Virus record (IMG/VR): IMGVR_UViG_3300038451_000447
Location: 1-24,012 of that record
Reading direction: 5' to 3' (one strand)
Length of the DNA: 24,012 nt
Origin: a virus
Under the pieces are notes generated by a model that saw nothing but the letters and a program-made list of their open reading frames with translations, had not been told where the DNA came from and searched no databases. The stretch's first letter is position 1; every line of letters starts with the position of its first letter. A program made the position numbers and the translations under genes. Of this stretch, positions 1 to 7,486 are shown piece by piece.

Positions 1-2
1 GC

Positions 3-473
3 TTGAGACGTGAAGAATCAGAAGCACGCAAAGACACGCCATTGCGCGAGTGGGATGATTACTTTGATTGCTATGTGAATCATCCTATTGCGGCAATGGC
101 GAAGCAACAGTGCTTTGACGATGTGCTTGCAGCGGGCGAACTCATCAATCCGCTTTATTCCCTTGGTTTTGGTCGCGTCGGATGTGCCCCTTGCATTAAC
201 AGCGGCAAGGAGGATATGCGTCTTTGGGCCGACCGATTTCCGGAGATGATTGACAAGATCAGAAGTTGGGAACAGCGTACAGGTTTCACGTTCTTTGCTC
301 CCTGCGTTCCAGGCATCCTGCCACGCATAGATGCACGCGGAAAATTCACGATCCACAACTATGTGGATGAAGTGGTGGAATGGGCGCGTACAGATCGTGG
401 CGGCAGACAGTTCAACATTTTTAACGGAATTGCGCGCCCAGCGTGTGAAAGCAAATATGGACTTTGTGAATGA
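3..473 (+). CDS. Phosphoadenosine phosphosulfate (PAPS) reductase-family protein, 3' end
   Basis: The frame is open at the left edge, so this is the C-terminal 156 residues of a longer gene; the TTG at position 3 is probably internal. The segment RREESEAR (residues 2-9) matches the GxRxxES motif of the PAPS reductase / ATP-pyrophosphatase superfamily. GFGRVGCAPCINSGKED (about 55-71), followed by a PEMIDKIRSWE helix, matches the Cys-containing C-terminal part common in phage members of this family. The family forms adenylylated or sulfur-transfer intermediates. Phage copies have been linked to sulfur metabolism and to DNA phosphorothioation-like (DndC) chemistry, but the substrate cannot be read from this fragment. 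CxxC (61-64) could bind metal or an Fe-S cluster. A promoter and leader element follow the stop, so it is probably the last gene of its transcript. Family confidence is good; precise function is unknown. Confidence 0.72.
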   Translation: MRREESEARKDTPLREWDDYFDCYVNHPIAAMAKQQCFDDVLAAGELINPLYSLGFGRVGCAPCINSGKEDMRLWADRFPEMIDKIRSWEQRTGFTFFAPCVPGILPRIDARGKFTIHNYVDEVVEWARTDRGGRQFNIFNGIARPACESKYGLCE

Positions 474-521
474 CGTGATCAAAGGAATTTTTTATGGTTC
501 ATTTTGCCGCATAAGTTAGGC

Positions 522-550
522 TTGACACGTACTTCGATTCGGAATACATG
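522..550 (+). promoter_or_regulatory. Sigma70-like promoter for leader 1
   Basis: TTGACA (522-527) is a perfect -35 hexamer. A 17-base spacer leads to TACATG (545-550), a weak -10. Transcription would start near 557, about 13 bases before the GCATGCCC box of leader 1. The same spacing to that box recurs at leaders 2 and 4, which supports the assignment more than this -10 alone does. Confidence 0.55.
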
Positions 551-556
551 TAAAAA

Positions 557-674
557 GAATTACCGAGACGCATGCCCCCCTCTACGGGAACAAGCAATGG
601 CTCAGGACCAGAGATGGCCTGAGCCATTTCTGTTTCCAGTCCATCGCAATAGATTCCGTTCCAAGGAGGAAGTC
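557..674 (+). promoter_or_regulatory. Structured 5' leader RNA, copy 1
   Basis: First copy of a repeated leader. After GAGACGCATGCCC (from 565) comes a weak C-rich/G-rich hairpin: CCC 578-580 with GGG 586-588. The main hairpin has arms 596-606 and 618-628 (AATGGCTCAGG with CCTGAGCCATT, 11 pairs), a bulged A607, an inner CCA/TGG helix (608-610 with 615-617) and a GAGA tetraloop (611-614). The segment CCTC...GGAAC (579-591) can alternatively pair with GTTCC..GGAG (658-669) at the ribosome-binding site. It leads into AAGGAGGAAGTC and the ATG of basic peptide 1. It resembles no RNA family I can name. Confidence 0.8.
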
Positions 675-788
675 ATGGCAAAAACGAAGCGCGTTACCAA
701 GACCACGCTGGTGCAACTGAAAAAGATGACGCCGCGGGTGAACAAGCTCGGTAAGAGAGCTGCCAAGACGACTGCTGTCAAAGGCTAG
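675..788 (+). CDS. Very basic 37-residue peptide (basic peptide 1)
   Basis: The ATG at 675 sits seven bases after a strong AAGGAGG site and encodes 37 residues, 12 of them Lys or Arg, with no Asp or Glu. The N-terminus MAKTKRVTKTTLVQLKK aligns without gaps with the product of 5965-6069 (MAKRHRVSAMKTSHLKK), and both genes follow the same structured leader, so the two cassettes are paralogous. No family is recognised. The composition suggests binding to nucleic acid, for example DNA condensation or RNA binding; recognition of the GNRA hairpin in its own leader is a speculative option. The terminase starts 11 bases after the stop, so the two are probably cotranscribed. The conserved leader, the ribosome-binding site and the paralogue make it credible despite its size. 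Confidence 0.75.
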   Translation: MAKTKRVTKTTLVQLKKMTPRVNKLGKRAAKTTAVKG

Positions 789-799
789 CTCGGAGGGCG

Positions 800-2947
800 A
801 TGTACTCCGAAAAGATTATTCTCCGTAACTTGGATGAATTTGCCGCGCGTGAGGGGTGGATGCCTACTCCTCATACGCTTGATCAGGTTGATGAATTTAA
901 ACATTACATCGACTCTCTCGTAAAAATTGAAACAAACTCCCGCTCTTCCTATATCACGCTTGTTCGTGCGATCACTCAGAAACGACAAAAGGAAATCTGG
1001 CGCTGGATTGAGAATGAGCAAGCTCTTTGCGCTTTAAATAGCGACTATTTTGAAAGCCGCTATGGATTTGTGTGCAATGAAGGCGGTGAGATCTTCAAAT
1101 TCAGAAATCGCAAATCGCAGGAGATTTTCGATTCTGTGATTGCAGACTTTGACGAACGGCAAGTTGCTATTCGTTTGCTGATTTTGAAAGCGCGGCAGGT
1201 TGGCATCACCACAAAAACCGCTCTGAAATTCCTTCACAGAATGCTGTTTATTCCACACACGCAGGCCGTGATGGCTTCTGTGCAGGCAGATAAGTCTGAG
1301 TTGATCGGCCGCATTCTGGATATTGCCTACAATCGCTGCCCTTGGTGGCTGGTGCCACGGCGTTTGCCCAAGGGTGCCTTCGATAATGGATCGGTTCTTT
1401 CGATTCAATCGGGTATGCAGGCAACCGGCATCGCGCAAGGCTGGACGCCGACCTGCATTCATGTATCGGAACTTGCTGACATTCCGAAGCCCAAAAAAGT
1501 GATTGAAGAGGGACTGCTGCGTGCAACGCACAGCACGAAAAACCTCTTCATGGTGTTTGAAGGCACGGGTGGCGGCAATACCGGATGGTTGGCTGAAACA
1601 TGGCGTGCGGCCAAAGAAGACTTTCCGAAAGGGTTGCATGATCTTTGTCCGGTGTTCATTCCTTGGCCGATGGCAACGGATCTGTATCCGGAAAAGGATT
1701 GGATCAGTCAATTTCCGGTGCCAGAACGTTTTTATGAAAAGCGTCTTGAAGCGACACGGAAACATGTAGCTCGCGCAGAATTGTTTGTTCGCAATACGCC
1801 GTTTTTATCTCGCGTAGTTGGCACCAACTGGCGAATGCCGCTCGAACAGCAATGGTTTTGGCAGTTCAACTACGACAAATCCTGCAAGAACCATAGTCAA
1901 AAAATCTGGCTGGCACAGATGCCAGCGGATGATTTTGAAGCCTTGACGGGCTTGTATGACAGCGTGTTTGAACCTGATGTGATCCAGGAGATTGAAGATC
2001 ACATTTATGAAGTGCGCAGCGATTCTAAAGAAAGAAAAAAGCCGGTGCAGGCTTATGCGATTACGGGCGATTCCATCGATGAAGGTTTTGAACCCAATGA
2101 AACGATTGTCGATTATGACAAACCGCATATTCGCGTGAACTGGAAATCGGATAGAGGCCAATATTTTGACTGGATTCTGGTTCCGCTTTTGCCTGTAGAC
2201 GAAGACGTGGAATCTGAAACTTTTGATAAGTTGCTGGTTTATGAAGAACCAAAACAGGGTTACACGTATAGCTGCGGTATTGATACTGCGGATGGTTTGG
2301 GCAAAGAGGATGAAGACCGTACTTGCGTATCGATGACGCGCAATCGGTTTGGGGATGAATACGACTATCAAGTGGCCGAGCTGGTATCGAACCGCATCAA
2401 CTCTGCGCAAGTAGTGGGCTTTGCAGCTTGCATGGCCGCGTGGTATGGCCAGCATGCGCACGATGCGCGAGGCGTGAAATTTTGTGTGGAGCAGATTACG
2501 CGACCTGGCGATACATGCCAGCACCAGCTGAAGCTGATGGGCTTTCATTGGCATCACATTCCACGCCGCTACGACAGCAAAAAGATCAAGGATGAATCCG
2601 GGAAAAAGCAGGGATGGTACTCGAATGTGTGGAGCGTGCCGATTTTGATGACGCGTTTTACAGAAGCTGTGAATGGCGGCTGGTATCGACCGGCATCGAA
2701 GTGGCTGATTGAAGAACTGAAAACTTTGGAACGACATGAAGCGGCTGGCAAAAGCAAGATGACGCATCGCAGCGGTCAGCACGATGATCGCGTGCGAGCG
2801 GCGGCGCAATCCTTCTTTACCGCGCACGACTTTGACATTCTTGCTGAACGGTCACAAAAACGTTATGCATTGCCGCAAGAAAAGATGCCTCCGTTGAGCA
2901 AAGCAGTTTGCTCACTCAACATGGTTTCAGTAGGAGTATTCGATTGA
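800..2947 (+). CDS. Terminase large subunit (DNA-packaging ATPase/nuclease)
   Basis: At 715 residues this has the two-domain layout of a large terminase, the motor that drives phage DNA into the prohead and cuts concatemers. In the ATPase half, LKARQVGITTKT (about 129-140) is the variant Walker A, CIHVSELADI (219-228) supplies the Walker B acidic residues, and FEGTGGG (253-259) fits the coupling motif III. In the nuclease half, GIDTADG (493-499), VEQ (563-565) and QHDDRVRA (660-667) provide the acidic residues of an RNase H-like centre. The ATG at 800 has GGAGG at 792-796, an unusually short spacing. No small terminase gene is evident in the window; the basic peptide just upstream is far too small to be a normal one. 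The portal follows after one small gene, as expected for a packaging module. Confidence 0.95.
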   Translation: MYSEKIILRNLDEFAAREGWMPTPHTLDQVDEFKHYIDSLVKIETNSRSSYITLVRAITQKRQKEIWRWIENEQALCALNSDYFESRYGFVCNEGGEIFKFRNRKSQEIFDSVIADFDERQVAIRLLILKARQVGITTKTALKFLHRMLFIPHTQAVMASVQADKSELIGRILDIAYNRCPWWLVPRRLPKGAFDNGSVLSIQSGMQATGIAQGWTPTCIHVSELADIPKPKKVIEEGLLRATHSTKNLFMVFEGTGGGNTGWLAETWRAAKEDFPKGLHDLCPVFIPWPMATDLYPEKDWISQFPVPERFYEKRLEATRKHVARAELFVRNTPFLSRVVGTNWRMPLEQQWFWQFNYDKSCKNHSQKIWLAQMPADDFEALTGLYDSVFEPDVIQEIEDHIYEVRSDSKERKKPVQAYAITGDSIDEGFEPNETIVDYDKPHIRVNWKSDRGQYFDWILVPLLPVDEDVESETFDKLLVYEEPKQGYTYSCGIDTADGLGKEDEDRTCVSMTRNRFGDEYDYQVAELVSNRINSAQVVGFAACMAAWYGQHAHDARGVKFCVEQITRPGDTCQHQLKLMGFHWHHIPRRYDSKKIKDESGKKQGWYSNVWSVPILMTRFTEAVNGGWYRPASKWLIEELKTLERHEAAGKSKMTHRSGQHDDRVRAAAQSFFTAHDFDILAERSQKRYALPQEKMPPLSKAVCSLNMVSVGVFD

Positions 2948-3333
2948 ACGCGCAATTGAGTCGCAAAATTGTTTTTTGGCTGAATACCACGAATGGTCAG
3001 CTTGTGATGGGATTGCCTGAAGAATATCCGGCACCAACTTTCTACGAAAAGATTGTGTGCAATACCGCGCACGATGCCGAGCGGCTTTCACAACGCATGC
3101 GCGAACAGGAAGCCGAGCGCGAAGCGATGGAAGACGAAAATCGCGAATATATCGAAGCTGAATTAGTGCGCAACTTGCGTGGCCACATCCATGCGCAGAT
3201 TGCTAAAGCGCGTGACTGGAAGAATCGCGAGTTTTTGCAGCGCCATCTTGAACTTTATGATCAGCGGCAAGCTAAGTGGAAATGGAAGCGCGAAAGTTAT
3301 CTTCATGCGGAGGGCTATGAGCATGGACATTGA
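2944..3333 (+). CDS. Hypothetical protein overlapping the terminase stop
   Basis: The chosen start is TTG at 2944, which overlaps the terminase TGA (ATTGA) and has AGGAG at 2931-2935, eight bases upstream; this gives 129 residues. An ATG at 2908 is in frame but lies inside the terminase without a comparable site. The first 40 residues look like a small beta domain (KIVFWLNTTNGQLVMGLPEE). From about residue 45 the protein is highly charged and helical, rich in Glu, Arg, Gln and Lys (for example RMREQEAEREAMEDENREY), and likely a coiled coil. No known family is recognised. Translational coupling to the terminase and a position before the portal suggest a role in packaging or head assembly, but this is inferred from position only. 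Confidence 0.7.
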   Translation: MNAQLSRKIVFWLNTTNGQLVMGLPEEYPAPTFYEKIVCNTAHDAERLSQRMREQEAEREAMEDENREYIEAELVRNLRGHIHAQIAKARDWKNREFLQRHLELYDQRQAKWKWKRESYLHAEGYEHGH

Positions 3334-3487
3334 TGTATGTAATCGTTCAATGGACACGTTTATGTTCTAACTGAACTTATTGGATTTATGGAATGAGATG
3401 AAAAGAAATTGGCATAGACGGTAAAACAAGTTTCGCCTACTATGCGCTCATAGTTCAGGATTTCAATGAAAAAGAAATAGGTACCAC

Positions 3488-5560
3488 GTGGAACTGGAAA
3501 CTATTGCGTGGCAAGTACCGAAATTTGAAAGTACGCCGAGTGCACGAATCGGTTGGATTGAAGAGCAGATCGAGGAAGGAGAAGGCTTCCTTGAAGGGCA
3601 GTCTTGTTACAAAAATCTAGGCACAAATTTGCGTGTTTTTGATGCGATTTTCCGGGATAAATCGCGTTCGAATCTGGTTACCAACGAGCTGAAATACGAC
3701 ATCAGAAAATTCTGCGAAACGTTGGCGGAAGTGCGTGAAATTGCTGGTTTTGGATCGGATATTTCGGCTTATAAACAAATGGCGGAGATGCTGACGAAAG
3801 TATCAAAGGCCGTTTATCTGGAATCTGATTTTCCGTTCCAAATTTTAAAAGTTTTGCAGTATGCCGCAGTGATGGGCATTGGCTATTTATGGCCGAAAGT
3901 GCGCGCGGATGAATACGGCTATGGCGAACGCAAGATGGTGTTTGATGCGCTTGGACTTTTGGATGTAATTCCTGTGCAGATGCCAAGAAGCAACGATGTG
4001 CAGGATGCCTATGCCGTAACTGTATACGACTACATGCCGATTGCAGAAGCGCATGGGCGTTTTCCGCTTTTCCAGGGTCACTTGCAGACTGTGGGGCCGC
4101 GAAGTTATAAGACACGCGTGCAAGCCCGGCGTATGGATTATGCCGAGCGCTATCGCTATGGAGAAGAGGGAAGAAACTTCGGCAATCTCTATACGGAAAT
4201 CCGTTATACCTTTGTGCGCGATCTGCGCATCAATAATACGGGCTACGAATTGCCGATGGGCGATCCGAACACAAGCTGGTTTTATAAAGTGCCTACGGTT
4301 GGCCAAGATATCTTTGGCGGAATGCGCAATGGACTTCCGTATATGCGTCCGGCGACTGTGGAAGATTGCCGCGTGTATCCGAACTTGCGGCTCATTATTA
4401 CCTCAACAGGGTTGGATCGACCGATGTATGACGGGCCAACCTTTGATTGGGACGGAAAGATTCCGGTGATTCAGTACACCGTAGACGATTGGGCCTGGGA
4501 ACCGCTGGGACGGTCTTTGGTAGGTGATGTTTCTTCGATTGAAACTACAACGCGGAAGATTGAACGCAAGATTGATGACGTAATTACGATTACCTTGAAT
4601 CCGCCGATTGGCTATGACCACACAGCTACGGGTGGCGCAAAGATTGAGCATTTTGACATTTTTGAACAAGATGTTCGCTATGGTGTGGATGGAAAACCGA
4701 AAGACATTTTGCAATCGCTTTTGCCGGAAGGCGTAAACGTTCGATCAGAGCATTTTACGTTTTTGAAGTATTTGAAGGAAGCCAAACAGGCCCAGCTTGG
4801 ACTGACAGACCTTGGCAATTTGCAAAACGTGAAGATGAATATTGCCAATGATACAGCGGACAAGATGCTGGAATCGATTGGTCCGATTGCGAAGGGAATT
4901 GCCGCCCGCATTGAAAAAGCGAACAAGGCAGTTGGATACCGGATGAAGTTTCTGATTCTGCAATGGTTCAATGTGAAACGAATCATGGAGTATGTAGGAC
5001 CAGATAACATTGCGCGTGAAGTTTTTGACTACAATCCGGACGATTTGGTGCCGAGCCATATGCCGGATGAAATGGTGGGTGGTAATTTTCCGTCGGGTCC
5101 GTCTCGCTATGATCAATTAACCCGTGCACGGTGGTTTGCGAAGCAAATTCGACTTACTTCAGTGCCAAGCACATTGCTGAAGGTGACACAGATGCAGCGT
5201 CAATTAATGATGTTGCAGTTGAAGCGTGGGGGAGCGCCGATTTCCTGGTGCACCGTAATGAAAAATCTGGATATTCCAAATTACGGCGAAATTGCAGGAA
5301 ATACGGAACACGAGAAATGGTTTAACGAAGAGTTGGAAACGCAGAAATTGAAGATTCTGGCTGCAGCCGCAGCGCAACAGTTGATGCAGCAACTGGGATT
5401 GCAACCACCAGGAGGCGAAGGCGGTGGAGGCGGTGGTAAAGGAAAAGGCGGCGGAAAAGGTGGTGGCGGCGGACGGCCATCTTCAGGAGCAAAAGCGCCA
5501 CGCATTAAACAAAAAGGCGCACAAGGTGGAGAACCGCGGACCGTGGTAACAGAATCGTAG
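3488..5560 (+). CDS. Portal protein (head-tail connector)
   Basis: The 690-residue protein sits two genes after the terminase, where a portal is expected, and its length fits P22-like podovirus portals. The portal forms the dodecameric DNA gateway in the head and docks the terminase. The central segment PVIQYTVDDWAWEPLGRS followed by a helix rich in charged residues (VGDVSSIETTTRKIERKID) and LNPPIGYD is characteristic of portal proteins. The C-terminus has Ala/Gln-rich helices (AAAAAQQLMQQLG) and then a low-complexity Gly/Lys tail from about residue 640 to 665, presumably disordered. The GTG start has only a poor ribosome-binding site (ATAGG) and follows a 154-base gap; a 4-codon ATG AAA AAG AAA TAG frame ends 7 bases before it. 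An in-frame start further downstream cannot be excluded. Confidence 0.85.
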   Translation: MELETIAWQVPKFESTPSARIGWIEEQIEEGEGFLEGQSCYKNLGTNLRVFDAIFRDKSRSNLVTNELKYDIRKFCETLAEVREIAGFGSDISAYKQMAEMLTKVSKAVYLESDFPFQILKVLQYAAVMGIGYLWPKVRADEYGYGERKMVFDALGLLDVIPVQMPRSNDVQDAYAVTVYDYMPIAEAHGRFPLFQGHLQTVGPRSYKTRVQARRMDYAERYRYGEEGRNFGNLYTEIRYTFVRDLRINNTGYELPMGDPNTSWFYKVPTVGQDIFGGMRNGLPYMRPATVEDCRVYPNLRLIITSTGLDRPMYDGPTFDWDGKIPVIQYTVDDWAWEPLGRSLVGDVSSIETTTRKIERKIDDVITITLNPPIGYDHTATGGAKIEHFDIFEQDVRYGVDGKPKDILQSLLPEGVNVRSEHFTFLKYLKEAKQAQLGLTDLGNLQNVKMNIANDTADKMLESIGPIAKGIAARIEKANKAVGYRMKFLILQWFNVKRIMEYVGPDNIAREVFDYNPDDLVPSHMPDEMVGGNFPSGPSRYDQLTRARWFAKQIRLTSVPSTLLKVTQMQRQLMMLQLKRGGAPISWCTVMKNLDIPNYGEIAGNTEHEKWFNEELETQKLKILAAAAAQQLMQQLGLQPPGGEGGGGGGKGKGGGKGGGGGRPSSGAKAPRIKQKGAQGGEPRTVVTES

Positions 5561-5576
5561 AAAAAGGGAGAAGAGC

Positions 5577-5816
5577 ATGGAGCCAAAGATCAAGATTCAG
5601 AAAGACTATTACTTGACGGAAGCAAGCATTGAATTGCCTGTGGATGTGGAACAACTGAATGAAATTCTGAAAGTGACAAAAACAACAGGAAAAATGGTGA
5701 TTCAATACAACCAAGGCTCTGTGCAAGGCGTCAATATTGAGCAACGCACCAAGATTTCTGATGCGCAAGCGGCAGAAATTCGACCTGCACTTGATATCGG
5801 CGAAAAAGTTTTGTAA
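5577..5816 (+). CDS. Small hypothetical protein downstream of portal
   Basis: This is a 79-residue protein with a good ribosome-binding site (AAGGGAGAAGAGC before ATG), 16 bases after the portal stop. The sequence (IKIQKDYYLTEASIELPVDVEQLNEILK then KTTGKMVIQYNQGSVQGVNIEQ) alternates polar and hydrophobic residues and predicts a compact alpha/beta fold. It has no transmembrane segment and no motif I recognise. It is the last gene before the second promoter and leader, so it closes the terminase-portal transcription unit. A head-assembly accessory role is a guess from position. Confidence 0.65.
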   Translation: MEPKIKIQKDYYLTEASIELPVDVEQLNEILKVTKTTGKMVIQYNQGSVQGVNIEQRTKISDAQAAEIRPALDIGEKVL

Positions 5817-5825
5817 AAATAACTC

Positions 5826-5854
5826 TTGACTCGAAAAAAGATTCGGCCTATAGC
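5826..5854 (+). promoter_or_regulatory. Sigma70-like promoter for leader 2
   Basis: TTGACT (5826-5831), a 17-base spacer, then TATAGC (5849-5854). The predicted start is near 5861. The distance from the -10 to the GCATGCCC box (5875) is within one base of that at leaders 1 and 4. It lies immediately after the stop of the preceding gene. Confidence 0.62.
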
Positions 5855-5860
5855 TCTAAA

Positions 5861-5964
5861 AGAATCACTGAGCGGCATGCCCCCCCTCCTTGGGGAATCA
5901 GCAATGGCTCAAGACCAGAAATGGCTCTTGAGCCATTTCTATTTCAATCCCAAGGAGAAACGTC
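5861..5964 (+). promoter_or_regulatory. Structured 5' leader RNA, copy 2
   Basis: ACTGAGCGGCATGCCC precedes a C-rich/G-rich hairpin (CCCC, loop TCCTT, GGGG to 5895). The main hairpin pairs 5903-5914 with 5926-5937 (AATGGCTCAAGA with TCTTGAGCCATT, 12 perfect pairs), then CCA 5915-5917 with TGG 5922-5924, a GAAA tetraloop (5918-5921) and a bulged C5925. CTCCTTGGG (5886-5894) is the exact reverse complement of CCCAAGGAG (5949-5957), which contains the ribosome-binding site of the next gene. The first hairpin and this long-range helix cannot form together, so the leader could switch. Confidence 0.85.
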
Positions 5965-6069
5965 ATGGCAAAGCGTCATCGTGTTAGCGCAATGAAGACC
6001 AGCCACCTGAAGAAGGGTCGCAAGGGACATCGCAAGGCCCGCAGCAAGAAGAGCAGCATCAAGGCGTAG
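5965..6069 (+). CDS. Very basic 34-residue peptide (basic peptide 2)
   Basis: The ATG at 5965 follows CCAAGGAGAAACGTC, the same GTCATGGCAAA start context as basic peptide 1. It encodes 34 residues with 14 Lys/Arg and three His, and no acidic residue. The first 17 residues align without gaps with basic peptide 1 (MAK..RV........LKK pattern), and the tail (GRKGHRKARSKKSSIK) is protamine-like. No family is recognised. Likely roles are binding DNA or RNA. Because its synthesis is governed by a leader shared with other genes, autoregulation or a regulon-wide RNA-binding role is an attractive but untested idea. A perfect 15-bp hairpin follows seven bases after the stop. Confidence 0.72.
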   Translation: MAKRHRVSAMKTSHLKKGRKGHRKARSKKSSIKA

Positions 6070-6075
6070 CTATCT

Positions 6076-6108
6076 GTTCCCAACGGTAGCTATGCTGCCG
6101 TTGGGAAC
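6076..6108 (+). other. Perfect 15-bp RNA hairpin after basic peptide 2
   Basis: Arms 6076-6090 and 6094-6108 (GTTCCCAACGGTAGC and GCTGCCGTTGGGAAC) pair over 15 positions, with one G-T, around a TAT loop. No T-run follows, so it is not a standard intrinsic terminator. Processing by RNase III, mRNA protection, or reduced expression of the downstream genes relative to peptide 2 are possibilities. Confidence 0.8.
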
Positions 6109-6126
6109 CTAACTTAGGGAGACCCA

Positions 6127-6441
6127 ATGGCTACAACTCCACAACCTATGCCGGACCAGCAAGACCAAGGTGCAGCACCTCCACAGGGTGGAGCACCGCC
6201 TCAGGGTGCGCCGCCGCCCGATCAAGGCGCAGCACCCCAGCAGGGTGCACCTTCGCAGGCTCCTGCCAATCCTTTGCAAATGCTGCTTGCACGTTGGTTT
6301 CAGACAGCCAAACAGATGGCTGCCGCAGATCCGCGTTTGGCTTCAGGTGCAGAAAAAGTATCGCAAGGCATTCAAGAGATGCAAACAGCTTTGGTGACAC
6401 CTGCACAGCCGACGCCTATGGGACAGCAACCGCAATATTAA
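6127..6441 (+). CDS. Pro/Gln/Ala-rich small protein before scaffold
   Basis: This 104-residue protein starts at ATG 6127 after GGGAGACCCA. Residues 1-50 are low complexity, with repeats of PPQGGAPPQG and PDQGAAPQQG type, and are probably disordered. Residues 50-95 form a likely amphipathic helix pair (PLQMLLARWFQTAKQMAAADPR). It lies 21 bases upstream of the scaffold gene. Short disordered proteins next to scaffold genes are often head-assembly or minor head proteins, but no family is recognised, so function is inferred from position only. Confidence 0.68.
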   Translation: MATTPQPMPDQQDQGAAPPQGGAPPQGAPPPDQGAAPQQGAPSQAPANPLQMLLARWFQTAKQMAAADPRLASGAEKVSQGIQEMQTALVTPAQPTPMGQQPQY

Positions 6442-6462
6442 TGCTTCGGGAGAACATGTAAA

Positions 6463-7458
6463 ATGCCGACGGTTCATGAAATTTTGAAGCAATCCGGTTT
6501 GACTGATGAGCAGATTGCAACGCTTGATGCGAAGGCGATTACTGCGTTTACTGGTGTTTTGACGACTGCGGAACAGGAACGCCAAGCGGCACAGGAAGCA
6601 GTAGCAAAAGCTGAACAAGAACGACAGACTGTTCAAAAGACGCAGGGAGAAATTGAACAGGAACGCCAAGCGATTGCAGCGGCCAAAGAAGCTGCTGAAC
6701 TGGCAAAACGCTCAAATGAACAGTTCTATGCAAACGAGATTGCGCCTGCACTGAATAACTGGGGCAACGAAAAAGTGCAGAAGGATGCCGAACTGGCTTT
6801 TTACAGAACGCAGTTGGAAGGTGCGAAAGCGGCTGGATTTATTCCGTCTGAAGCTCCTGCATTTCAGCCTCAAGCAAGTGGCGTACAGCCAAGAGACCAG
6901 CAAGGGCGCTATGTAGCGGCTGCACCAGGCAGTACACCAGGGAGTCCTACTTTTACGATGGAAGATATTCGCAATGGACTGGGCGGCACGCTTGGCACAC
7001 TGACCGATATTCAGTGGAAGTATCAGCGACTGTTCAATGAACCATTGCCGATTTCGCCGACTCAGCTGGTGAAAGAAGCCGAAGCTCAGCGGCTTGATCC
7101 GGCCGCTTATGCAGAGAAGCGCTTCAACTTCCAAGCGCGCGAACAGGAATTGGTTCGCAAGACGCAGGAAGAGCATGACGCGAAGATTCGCGCTGAAGCC
7201 GCTGCACCGTATGAGCAGAAACTTGCTGAAGCGGAAACAGCGCGGCAGAAAGCTATTGAAGAAACGGATCGGAAGTGGGCTGAAAAGATTGGTTCGAATC
7301 CAGATGTCCGGATTGCACAGCCATCGCGATTTGCAGATGTGGCGCGTGCAGTAAAAGCCAATGAACGGCCCGATCCGTTGAATTTGAACGAGCAGCAACG
7401 CCGCCAAGCAACTTCGGTGGCGATTAAGCATGAAATTTCGGAACAGGCAGTCGCTTAA
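6463..7458 (+). CDS. Head scaffolding protein (probable)
   Basis: The 331-residue protein has the composition typical of scaffolds, which template prohead assembly and leave before DNA fills the head: rich in Ala, Glu, Gln and Lys, with no Cys. Residues about 35-95 form a long coiled coil built from AEQERQ-like repeats. A flexible Pro/Gly/Gln linker spans about 128-165 (SEAPAFQPQASGVQPRDQQG). A second charged helical region runs from about 190 to 290. The C-terminus is basic and helical (LNEQQRRQATSVAIKHEIS), where other scaffolds bind the capsid protein. It directly precedes the major capsid gene, the canonical order. No protease motif is visible. Confidence 0.78.
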   Translation: MPTVHEILKQSGLTDEQIATLDAKAITAFTGVLTTAEQERQAAQEAVAKAEQERQTVQKTQGEIEQERQAIAAAKEAAELAKRSNEQFYANEIAPALNNWGNEKVQKDAELAFYRTQLEGAKAAGFIPSEAPAFQPQASGVQPRDQQGRYVAAAPGSTPGSPTFTMEDIRNGLGGTLGTLTDIQWKYQRLFNEPLPISPTQLVKEAEAQRLDPAAYAEKRFNFQAREQELVRKTQEEHDAKIRAEAAAPYEQKLAEAETARQKAIEETDRKWAEKIGSNPDVRIAQPSRFADVARAVKANERPDPLNLNEQQRRQATSVAIKHEISEQAVA

Positions 7459-7486
7459 CTTCCGAAATTGCCCATATCGAGTTTCG

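Noticed and set aside
596-640. Main leader hairpins as plain intrinsic terminators
   Set aside because: The stem is followed by a mixed T-rich stretch (TTTCTGTTT) instead of a run starting at the stem, the GNRA loop and bulge are conserved, and each copy leads directly into a gene's ribosome-binding site. Attenuation remains possible.
1805-2827. Long open frame on the - strand within the terminase gene (340 codons)
   Set aside because: It lies fully antisense to a well-supported terminase, has no ribosome-binding site, and its product is composed like a mirror of codon bias (Arg/His/Phe/Ile rich) with no domain.
3466-3480. Four-codon leader frame (ATG AAA AAG AAA TAG) before the portal
   Set aside because: An AGGA lies upstream, but so short a frame arises easily by chance in an A-rich gap; noted only in the portal entry.
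3402-3605. Open frame reading EIGIDGKTSFAYY..., reminiscent of an RNase H/RuvC-like strand, across the gap and portal start
   Set aside because: It has no start codon, a stop just upstream, and runs out of frame through the portal start. It may be a remnant of a deleted gene but is too short to claim.
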